From NCBI GenBank assembly GCA_031254955.1, contig JAIRTK010000136.1, positions 1-6,129 on the forward strand: DNA of 6,129 nt, in the 5' to 3' direction. The notes under the pieces are model-generated. The model was not told the origin of the DNA and ran no database searches. It saw nothing but the letters and a program-made list of their open reading frames with translations. Below, in pieces: positions 1-4,291 of this stretch. The position numbers were made by a program, and so were the translations under genes. The stretch comes from Opitutaceae bacterium (GTDB taxonomy: Bacteria; Verrucomicrobiota; Verrucomicrobiia; Opitutales; Opitutaceae). Each line of letters opens with the position of its first letter. Within the stretch, counting starts at the first letter, position 1.

Positions 1-1
1 C

Positions 2-118
2 GGTGCCACCTCGGCCATCCAGCCCGGCGGCTCCGTGCGCGACGCCGAAGTCATCGCCGCCGCCGACGAACGCGGCCTGGCCATGGTCTTCACCGGCATC
101 CGGCATTTCAAACACTAG
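2..118 (+). CDS. purH: PurH, bifunctional AICAR formyltransferase/IMP cyclohydrolase, C-terminal end (5' partial)
   Basis: Only the last 38 codons and the TAG stop are present; the gene begins left of the window. The visible residues include [20 protein letters not shown] and end in a short [15 protein letters not shown] tail. This closely matches the C-terminus of PurH as I know it from E. coli (IQPGGSMRDAEVI...RHF.H). The protein is cytosolic and carries out the last two steps of de novo purine synthesis: formylation of AICAR with 10-formyl-THF, then cyclisation to IMP. The visible piece belongs to the transformylase domain. The gene converges on ribF, so it is not part of the infB cluster. 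No canonical hairpin plus U-run terminator follows the stop codon. The inverted pair of repeat elements at 164-276 may end or stabilise its transcript. The identification rests on a short but highly conserved segment. Confidence 0.93.
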   Translation, partial: GATSAIQPGGSVRDAEVIAAADERGLAMVFTGIRHFKH

Positions 119-163
119 ACTCGTTTGCCAACCCCGTTTTTGCCCTGACCGAGGTCACACGGA

Positions 164-276
164 GCCGGTAGGGAGACCTCTCCGAGGCCTCCGCCGGACG
201 GAGAAAAAGGGTTGGAGGAATTTCATAGGTGGCCGGGGCGCGCTTACGGAGGCCTCGGAGAGGCTTCCCTACCGGC
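164..276. repeat. Inverted pair of hairpin elements (REPIN/BIME-like) between purH and ribF
   Basis: The 29-nt arms 164-192 and 248-276 are reverse complements at 27 of 29 positions and enclose a 55-nt loop region. Each arm is itself a copy of a short palindromic element (copies A and B, listed separately). The 304-nt convergent spacer 119-422 thus holds two REP-like units facing each other, the arrangement known as BIME or REPIN in other bacteria. Placement between two convergent stop codons fits a role in ending or stabilising both transcripts, but there is no U-run. Whether it is mobile cannot be judged from one window. Confidence 0.8.
165..206 (-). repeat. Hairpin element copy A (minus orientation, second hairpin lost)
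   Basis: Read on the minus strand, this copy has GGAGGCCTC, loop GGA, then GAGGTCTCC: a 9-bp stem with one G-T pair, followed by CTACCGG. Its 5' flank on that strand (a T-run, then CCGTCCGGC) matches the flank of copy C at about 4186-4202. The region downstream of CTACCGG differs from copies B and C, and the second small hairpin seen there is missing. It is therefore a partial copy sharing the left half of the full unit. Confidence 0.75.
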
Positions 277-309
277 GCTGTCGCGTCTGCGCTAAATCAT
301 TAGGAAAGG
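248..309 (+). repeat. Hairpin element copy B (two hairpins plus 3' conserved tail)
   Basis: GGAGGCCTC (248-256), loop GGA, GAGGCTTCC (260-268) form a 9-bp stem with one G-T pair. CTACC follows, then a second stem GGCGC/GCGTC (274-278 with 283-287) that also has one G-T pair. A tail AATCATTAGGAAAGG at 295-309 matches the tail of copy C (4261-4275) at 14 of 15 positions. The left flank differs from copies A and C, so this copy shares only the core and right half of the full unit. Confidence 0.75.
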
Positions 310-338
310 CTTTAATTTGTCGCATAGGGTTTTGGGAG

Positions 339-358
339 GGACGGCCTTCGTGCCGTCC
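339..358. other. Hairpin in the purH-ribF spacer, possible bidirectional transcript end
   Basis: GGACGGC (339-345) and GCCGTCC (352-358) form a perfect 7-bp GC-rich stem with the 6-nt loop CTTCGT. It lies 65 nt beyond the ribF stop and well past purH. Neither strand shows a U-run directly after the stem (plus strand GTGTTTGG, minus strand CTCCCAAAAC), so it is not a textbook intrinsic terminator. It could be a processing or stabilising hairpin, or another dispersed repeat. No second copy is visible in the window. Confidence 0.5.
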
Positions 359-422
359 GTGTTTGGGGTAAACGCGGACGGTTCGGAGGCCGGCGTTCAT
401 CATAAGGCCGGGAGGCGCGGCA

Positions 423-1382
423 TTATTTTGCGGGGGCGGGGGCGGTTTTGAAAAATGTCTCGGCTTGGGCGCGATCTTCGGCGATGCGGGCGGCGAGTTC
501 CTTGATGCCGGGGAATTTCATTTCGGGGCGGAGGAAGCGGAGCCAGTCCACTTGGATTTTGTCGCCGGCGGCGAAGGGGCAGGGGCCGAAAAGGTGCGCT
601 TCGAGCCGGGGGGCGGCGTTGGGTTCCACGGTCGGGCGCAGGCCGTAGTTGGCGACGCCGGGATGGCGGTCCGCCGATTTCGGCCCGGTGACTTGCACGG
701 CGTAAACACCGAAACGGGGGCGCAGGCCGGGAGTCCAGGAGAGGTTGAGCGTGGGAAAGCCGATGGCGCGTCCGAGCGCCTTGCCCGCGGCGACGAGGCC
801 TTCGGCGAAATAGCTGTAGCCGAGCAGCGCGTTGGCTTCGTCGAGGCGGCCTTCGGCGAGGCAGGCGCGGATGCGCGTGCTGCTGATAGGTTCGCCGTTG
901 AGGTTGATGCGTTGCGAGCTGACGACCGCGAGGCCGCGCGCGCGCGCGGCCTCGACGAGGGAGTGGATGTCGCCGCCGCGGCCATGTCCGTAGCGCCAGT
1001 TTTCCCCGACGTAAATGGCGGAGAGCGAGGGCAGGTTTTGCTGGAGGAGCGGGAGGAAATCCACGGCTTCGATGGCGGCGAAGCCGGGGGTGAAGCGTTG
1101 CGTGATGATGAAGTCCATGCCGGCTGCGGCGAGGAGGCGGGCTTTGAGGCCGGGGTCATTGATCAGGGGGACTGGGGAGTCGGGGCGGACGAGGACGCCG
1201 GGGTGCGGCCAGAAGGTGAGCACGCCGGCCAGTCCGCCGCCGCGTCGCGCGGACTGGATGGCGGCGTCGATGACGGCGCGGTGTCCGAGATGCACGCCGT
1301 CAAACATGCCGATGGCGTGGTGGAGCGGGCGGGCGGGCAGGCGGGTTTCGGCGAGGTCGTGGAATTGTAGCGGCGCGGCCAT
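423..1382 (-). CDS. ribF: RibF, bifunctional riboflavin kinase/FAD synthetase
   Basis: The protein has 319 residues, normal for bacterial RibF (about 300-330). It phosphorylates riboflavin to FMN and adenylates FMN to FAD in the cytosol. The N-terminal nucleotidyltransferase domain shows GMFDGVHLGH (25-34), TFWPHP (56-61), GENWRYG (126-132, in place of the more common G-D-F-x-F-G form) and ISSTRIR (166-172). The C-terminal kinase domain shows GRAIGFPTLN (204-213, the PTxN Mg/ATP motif), GVYAV (225-229), GLRPTV (247-252), Glu261 in LEAHLF as the likely catalytic glutamate, and FLRPEMKF (283-290). Both halves look intact. The ATG at 1382 is the only sensible start, since the nucleotidyltransferase fold begins about 20 residues later. 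The 18 nt upstream are pyrimidine-rich with no Shine-Dalgarno sequence. It is the last gene of the cluster, 93 nt after truB, and ends with TAA facing purH. Confidence 0.96.
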   Translation of the reverse strand: MAAPLQFHDLAETRLPARPLHHAIGMFDGVHLGHRAVIDAAIQSARRGGGLAGVLTFWPHPGVLVRPDSPVPLINDPGLKARLLAAAGMDFIITQRFTPGFAAIEAVDFLPLLQQNLPSLSAIYVGENWRYGHGRGGDIHSLVEAARARGLAVVSSQRINLNGEPISSTRIRACLAEGRLDEANALLGYSYFAEGLVAAGKALGRAIGFPTLNLSWTPGLRPRFGVYAVQVTGPKSADRHPGVANYGLRPTVEPNAAPRLEAHLFGPCPFAAGDKIQVDWLRFLRPEMKFPGIKELAARIAEDRAQAETFFKTAPAPAK

Positions 1383-1404
1383 GGGAGGGCGGTTGGGAAG
1401 GGGG
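1383..1404 (+). other. Potential G-quadruplex abutting the ribF start codon (template strand)
   Basis: Four G-runs lie at 1383-1385, 1387-1389, 1395-1397 and 1400-1404, with loops of 1, 5 and 2 nt, which fits the standard G-quadruplex pattern. They are on the strand complementary to the ribF mRNA. The mRNA leader is therefore C-rich (CCCTCCC directly before ATG) and has no ribosome binding site of the GGAGG type. Folding is predicted from the pattern only. Confidence 0.45.
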
Positions 1405-1426
1405 AGCGGTTGAGAAGGGGTGGTGC

Positions 1427-1467
1427 GGGGAGAAGAGAAAGAGAAAGAGGAAAGAATAAAGAGAGGG
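1427..1467 (-). repeat. CTTT-unit pyrimidine repeat in the truB-ribF spacer
   Basis: On the minus (mRNA) strand this 41-nt tract can be divided into CTTTATT, CTTTCCT, CTTTCT, CTTTCT and a closing CTTCTCCCC. These are the same 6-7 nt modules and the same C-rich end found in the larger structure at 3385-3536. It fills nearly half of the 93-nt spacer and holds no gene. It is either a low-complexity tract that expands by slippage or a dispersed modular repeat. Confidence 0.7.
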
Positions 1468-1475
1468 TGGGGAGT

Positions 1476-2201
1476 TTAGAGGGCGATGGTGGGGAGGGCG
1501 TCGCGGACGGGGACGAGGCGTTTTTCGATGTCGGGCGGCGTCATGGCTTGGAGTTGTTCGAGGGTCACGCACTGGTCGATGGTGAACTTGCCGGTCGCGG
1601 TGCGGCGCAGGGTGGAGAGGTGCGCGCCGCAGCCGATTTTCTGGCCGAGGTCGTGCGCGATGGTGCGCACGTAGGTGCCTTTGCTGCAGCGGAGCACGAA
1701 GTCGATTTCGGGGGAGGCGAAGCGTTTGAGTTCAAATTTCGAGACGCGGATGAAGCGTGGTTCGCGTTCGATGTCCTCGCCTTTGCGGGCGCTTTTGTAG
1801 AGCGGCACGCCGTCGATCTTGATGGCGGAGAACATGGGCGGGGTCTGGTATTGGTCGCCGATGAAGGTTTTTATCGCGGCGAGGACTTGCTCCTCGGTGA
1901 GCGGGGGGACGGGGCGTGTCTCAAGCATTTCGCCCTCGGCGTCCTGGGTGTTGGTGACTTTGCCGAGGGTGATGGTGCCGGCGTATTCCTTGTCGAGGCT
2001 CATCAGGTATTGCGAGGCGCGGGTCGCCTTGCCGACGAGGACGACGAGGACGCCGGTGGCCATGGGGTCGAGCGTGCCGGCGTGGCCGACGCGTTTCATT
2101 TTCAGGATGCCGCGCAGGCGGGCGATAACGTCGTGCGAGGTGTGGTCGGCGGGTTTGTCGATGAGGAGGATGCCTTCGAGTTCTTTGGGCGGGAGGAGCA
2201 T
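1476..2201 (-). CDS. truB: TruB, tRNA pseudouridine-55 synthase (short form)
   Basis: The 241-residue protein isomerises U55 to pseudouridine in the T-loop of most tRNAs. It opens with the family's ILLIDKP (11-17). [12 protein letters not shown] (39-50) carries the catalytic aspartate Asp45, and [10 protein letters not shown] (71-80) holds the conserved Tyr73. [11 protein letters not shown] (121-131), [15 protein letters not shown] (172-186) and LRRTATGKF (198-206) are the remaining core motifs. It is clearly shorter than E. coli TruB (314 residues): it stops just after the catalytic domain and so lacks a recognisable C-terminal PUA domain. Such short forms occur in other phyla, so this need not be a truncation. 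The start ATG at 2201 is the only plausible one: an in-frame TGA, the nrnA stop, lies 11 codons upstream. That 33-nt gap is A-rich with no Shine-Dalgarno sequence. TAA ends the gene. Confidence 0.96.
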   Translation of the reverse strand: MLLPPKELEGILLIDKPADHTSHDVIARLRGILKMKRVGHAGTLDPMATGVLVVLVGKATRASQYLMSLDKEYAGTITLGKVTNTQDAEGEMLETRPVPPLTEEQVLAAIKTFIGDQYQTPPMFSAIKIDGVPLYKSARKGEDIEREPRFIRVSKFELKRFASPEIDFVLRCSKGTYVRTIAHDLGQKIGCGAHLSTLRRTATGKFTIDQCVTLEQLQAMTPPDIEKRLVPVRDALPTIAL

Positions 2202-2234
2202 GGGTGTGGATTTTCGCTTTTCGTTTTTTGCTTT

Positions 2235-3344
2235 TCAATTGGGCGCGGGCGCGGGCGTGCCGGGGGTTTCAGGCGGGTGGTGCGGCGGGTTTTCAATCGG
2301 GGCGGGAGGGCGGGAGGGCGGGAAGGCTTGCAGGTGGGCGGCGAGGGCGGCGACGAGGCGGGGGCGGAAGTCGGCGAGCGTGCGGTCTTTCAGGTTGAGG
2401 CCGGCGGCGCAGGCGTGTCCGCCGCCACCGAATTGGGCGGCGATTTGGTCAACGCGGAAGGCGGGGTTTTTGGCGCGGAAGCTGGCTTTGATCGCGCCGG
2501 GGCGTTCTTCGATGAGGACGCCGATGTCCACGCCGTCGATGCAGCGGGCGTAGTCCACGAGGCCTTCGGTGTCCTCGGTTTCGGCGCCGGTCTGCCCGAA
2601 GATGCCGTCGGGGAGCAGGCCGATGCAGGCGCGTCCGCCGCATTCGTAGCGGAGGGAGGCGAGGAAGCATTGGAGGAGGCGGAGTTTGGCGGGGGTTTCG
2701 CGTTCGTAGATTTCGTAGCCGGCTTCGCCGGGGCTGGCGCCGCGGGTGACAAGTTCGGCGGCGAGCATGAAGGTGCGGCGGGTGGTGGTGTTGAAGCGGA
2801 ACATGCCGGTGTCGGTGACGATGCCGGCGTAGAGCGCCCGCGCGGCGCCGGGGTCGATGACGAGGGTGTTGTCGAGGAGGAGGCCGGCGAGGATTTCGCA
2901 TGCGGCGGCGGCGGTCGAATCAATGATGTCGCAGGGGGTGAAGCCGGGGTTGGAGAGGTGGTGGTCGATGACGGCGAGGGGGGCCGGGAAGCGTTTGCGG
3001 GCTTTTTCGCCGCCGCGGGCGTGGTCGGCGCAGTCAACGTAGATCGCGGCCCAGCGGCCCGCGGGGGTGTCGTCGGTGAGATAAAAGGGGGTGTCTCCGA
3101 CGAGGTATTGGAGGCGGCGGGGCACGGGGTCGCCGTTGACGCAGATGGCTTCGTGGCCGCGCGCGCGGAGGACGCGGGCCAGGGCGATTTGCGAGCCGAT
3201 GCAGTCGCCGTCGGGCCGGGCGTGTCCGACCACGGCGATGCGTTGTCCGGCGATGTCGGCGAGGAGTGCGGCGAAGCGGGGGGAGTGCCGGGGGAAGAGT
3301 TTTGGCATGGGTTTGGGCATGGGTTGCGGGAGCGTTTTTGGCAT
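2235..3344 (-). CDS. nrnA: NrnA-like DHH/DHHA1 phosphoesterase (nanoRNase/pAp phosphatase)
   Basis: A DHH-superfamily protein of 369 residues. The family hydrolyses short RNA oligonucleotides (2-5 nt) and often 3'-phosphoadenosine 5'-phosphate, using two metal ions, commonly Mn. Metal-binding motifs are in place: HARPDGD (41-47), YVDCAD (102-107), DHH (127-129) and VTDTGMFRF (176-184). The substrate-binding DHHA1 domain ends in GGGGHACAAG (306-315). All catalytic motifs look intact. It is longer than typical NrnA (about 310-330) because of an N-terminal stretch containing three MPK repeats and a Pro-rich tail (about 342-369), which probably sits outside the fold. The start is uncertain: ATGs at 3344, 3320 and 3308 are in frame and lie in near-identical contexts, none with a Shine-Dalgarno sequence. 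The position between rbfA and truB is a known conserved context for nrnA and supports an RNA-turnover role. The exact substrate preference cannot be read from the sequence. Confidence 0.9.
   Translation of the reverse strand: MPKTLPQPMPKPMPKLFPRHSPRFAALLADIAGQRIAVVGHARPDGDCIGSQIALARVLRARGHEAICVNGDPVPRRLQYLVGDTPFYLTDDTPAGRWAAIYVDCADHARGGEKARKRFPAPLAVIDHHLSNPGFTPCDIIDSTAAAACEILAGLLLDNTLVIDPGAARALYAGIVTDTGMFRFNTTTRRTFMLAAELVTRGASPGEAGYEIYERETPAKLRLLQCFLASLRYECGGRACIGLLPDGIFGQTGAETEDTEGLVDYARCIDGVDIGVLIEERPGAIKASFRAKNPAFRVDQIAAQFGGGGHACAAGLNLKDRTLADFRPRLVAALAAHLQAFPPSRPPAPIENPPHHPPETPGTPAPAPN
2299..2323 (+). repeat. GGGCGGGA tandem repeat / strong G-quadruplex pattern inside the nrnA 3' end
   Basis: Three perfect copies of the 8-mer GGGCGGGA occupy 2300-2307, 2308-2315 and 2316-2323. 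They give six runs of at least three G separated by single bases, the pattern most favourable for a stable G-quadruplex. It lies on the template strand of nrnA, so the mRNA carries the C-rich complement. It encodes part of the Pro-rich tail (around PPSRPPAP) beyond the catalytic DHHA1 domain, where sequence is probably free to vary. Confidence 0.75.
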
Positions 3345-3384
3345 GGGGGATGGGGAGGAGGCGGCGGGTGGGTTGCTGGTGATT

Positions 3385-3536
3385 CTTTCCTCTTTATTCT
3401 TTCTCTTTCTCTTTCTCTTTATTCTTTCTCTTTATTCTTTCTCTTTCCTCTTTCCTCTTTCTCCCCTGGTGCTCAGCGATGGAGGGAGAAAGAGGAAAGA
3501 GAAAGAATAAAGAATAAAGAGGAAAGAGGGGAAAGG
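3385..3536. repeat. Modular pyrimidine/purine inverted repeat in the rbfA-nrnA spacer
   Basis: On the plus strand, 3385-3466 reads as a run of CTTTCT, CTTTATT and CTTTCCT units (12 in a row) closing with CTTTCTCCCC. After an 18-nt loop, 3484-3536 is largely the reverse complement of the same kind of array (about six units). The perfect stem is 18 bp (3448-3465 with 3484-3501). With one 7-nt unit bulged out, the pairing extends to 30 bp. The 238-nt spacer has no gene. In the nrnA leader RNA this would form a large hairpin with a CU-rich 5' arm and a GA-rich 3' arm. The purine arm ends about 40 nt before the nrnA ATG, too far to act as its ribosome binding site. Confidence 0.85.
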
Positions 3537-3565
3537 GAAGTGGGGAGGCGGCAGGTTTTGGTTGC

Positions 3566-3588
3566 GAAGCCTTTGCGAGGCGCTACGG
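3566..3588 (+). repeat. Possible degenerate hairpin element overlapping the rbfA stop
   Basis: GAAGCCTTTGCGAGGC followed by GCTACGG resembles a shortened version of the hairpin element (GAGGCC...GAGGCC..CTACCGG) found at 165-206, 248-309 and 4190-4275. It keeps a small GCCT/AGGC stem. The CTA inside CTACGG (3583-3585) is the complement of the rbfA TAG stop. The similarity is weak and could be chance. Confidence 0.3.
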
Positions 3589-3966
3589 AGATGGCGCGGC
3601 GGAGTCGGCGGGCGGTGGGGGCGGGGTTTGTTTGGCGTCGATTTCGTCGAGGATGTCGAGGACGCGGTTGCCGCGGGCGGTGCTGGTGTCGAGCGTGTAG
3701 GTGAGCCGGGGCATGTATTTGAGCACGATGCGGCGGCCCAGCTCCCGCGTGAGTTCGCGGGCGGTGGCGCGGAGCCAGCGGAGTTTTTGCCGCGCAAATT
3801 CGGCGTCGCCGAATATCGCCACGCGCACGCGTCCGTCGCGGAGGTCGGGGGCGATTTCGACCGCGCTGATGGTGATGGCGGCGGCTTCGGCTTGGTAGCG
3901 TTTGCGGAGGATGTCGCTTAGTTCGCGCTGGATGAGTTCGTTGACGCGGAGGGTGCGGTTGGACAT
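3583..3966 (-). CDS. rbfA: RbfA, 30S ribosome-binding factor
   Basis: A 127-residue protein, close to the usual 115-135. RbfA has a single type II KH-like fold; it binds the immature 30S subunit near 16S rRNA helix 1 and the decoding region and supports late maturation and cold adaptation. Visible family signatures are RVNELIQRELSDIL (7-20), ISAVEIAPDLRDGRVRVAIFG (about 33-53), and LKYMPRLTYTLDTS (82-95) followed by VLDILDEID (102-110). The last 15 residues are a Pro/Ala tail (PPPPP at 115-119) that looks dispensable. The start is ATG at 3966, since the conserved RTLRVNE segment begins three residues later. Upstream is GCC-rich with no Shine-Dalgarno sequence. It follows infB, its usual partner, but after an unusually long 325-nt spacer. 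The stop TAG lies in a segment that may be a repeat remnant. Confidence 0.94.
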   Translation of the reverse strand: MSNRTLRVNELIQRELSDILRKRYQAEAAAITISAVEIAPDLRDGRVRVAIFGDAEFARQKLRWLRATARELTRELGRRIVLKYMPRLTYTLDTSTARGNRVLDILDEIDAKQTPPPPPADSAAPSP

Positions 3967-4045
3967 GGCGTGGCGGCGATGATGGCGGCGGCGGTTTTAG
4001 GGTTCAGGTTTTTCGCTGTTTTGACTGGTTGGTTTGTTTTCAAGA

Positions 4046-4072
4046 GTCACAAAGAGGCACAAGCGGCACAAA
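4046..4072. repeat. Short 9-nt tandem repeat (three units)
   Basis: GTCACAAAG (4046-4054), AGGCACAAG (4055-4063) and CGGCACAAA (4064-4072) are three adjacent 9-nt units sharing a CACAA core; the second and third share GGCACAA. It lies in the infB-rbfA spacer. On the mRNA strand it reads as repeated TTTGTGCC/CTTGTGCC, a style of intergenic repeat seen in several bacterial phyla. No function is evident. Confidence 0.55.
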
Positions 4073-4108
4073 AACAATCACTGATGTTGCGCGGGTTGGC
4101 GTAGCGCA

Positions 4109-4122
4109 GGCGCGGGAGCGCC
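4109..4122. other. Small GC hairpin in the infB-rbfA spacer
   Basis: GGCGC (4109-4113) and GCGCC (4118-4122) form a perfect 5-bp stem with the 4-nt loop GGGA (TCCC on the other strand). No T-run follows on either strand, so it is not a terminator of the standard type. It may belong to another dispersed repeat, but only one copy is in view. Confidence 0.4.
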
Positions 4123-4185
4123 GACAGGGGGTCTTCGGCGGGGCTGGCGTGAGAACGCAGCGGGGGGTTGGGGAATGTTGACGGG

Positions 4186-4275
4186 GGTTTTTTCCGTTCG
4201 GCGGAGGCCTCGGAGAGGCCTCCCTACCGGCGCTGCCGCGCCAAGGGGGGTTGGGGGCAGAATCATCAGGAAAGG
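4186..4275 (+). repeat. Hairpin element copy C (most complete copy)
   Basis: From left to right: a T-run and CCGTTCGGC flank, then a perfect 9-bp stem GGAGGCCTC (4203-4211) with GAGGCCTCC (4215-4223) and loop GGA. CTACC follows, then a perfect second stem GGCGC (4229-4233) with GCGCC (4238-4242) and loop TGCC. A G-rich insert then leads to the tail AATCATCAGGAAAGG (4261-4275). Copy A (165-206) shares the left flank and core. Copy B (248-309) shares the core, second hairpin and tail. This copy has all parts and so defines the full unit. It lies just downstream of infB, with the tail 16 nt from the stop codon, in antisense orientation to the operon. Confidence 0.8.
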
Positions 4276-4291
4276 GGGGGCTAATTTTTTC

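Larger units (their letters stand above)
3967..4291. other. 325-nt infB-rbfA spacer without a gene
   Basis: I see no credible gene here. Going from infB towards rbfA it contains hairpin element copy C (about 4186-4275), G-runs on the plus strand (4162-4167, 4170-4173, 4183-4187, with GGGGGGTTGGGG repeated at 4162-4173 and 4245-4256), a small GC hairpin at 4109-4122, a 9-nt tandem repeat at 4046-4072, and an A/C-rich leader before rbfA. A short minus-strand reading frame across 4078-4266 translates the repeat and is not convincing. No clear -35/-10 pair was found, so whether rbfA has its own promoter is open. Confidence 0.6.

Noticed and set aside
146..157. Short inverted repeat TGACC-GA-GGTCA after purH as a terminator
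   Set aside because: A 2-nt loop is too tight, the stem is only 5 bp, and no T-run follows.
3..371. A plus-strand 122-codon frame across purH and the spacer
   Set aside because: It is out of frame with the recognisable PurH C-terminus and its middle simply translates the hairpin repeat.
465..1370. A 301-codon plus-strand open frame antisense to ribF
   Set aside because: It has the same composition effect. ribF on the minus strand has all RibF motifs; the antisense product has none.
1410..3704. A 764-codon plus-strand open frame antisense to truB and nrnA
   Set aside because: It is a shadow of C-biased third codon positions on the minus strand. The translation is Gly/Ala/Glu/Val-rich with no family motif and runs through the low-complexity repeat, while the minus-strand genes carry complete catalytic motifs.
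4021..4050. A possible promoter for rbfA (TTGAAA on the minus strand)
   Set aside because: No -10-like hexamer lies at a suitable distance; only a chance match to the -35 box.
4078..4266. A 62-codon minus-strand frame in the infB-rbfA spacer
   Set aside because: Its middle is the translated repeat (PVGRPLRGLRRTEK), the rest is Pro/Ala low complexity, and there is no ribosome binding site.
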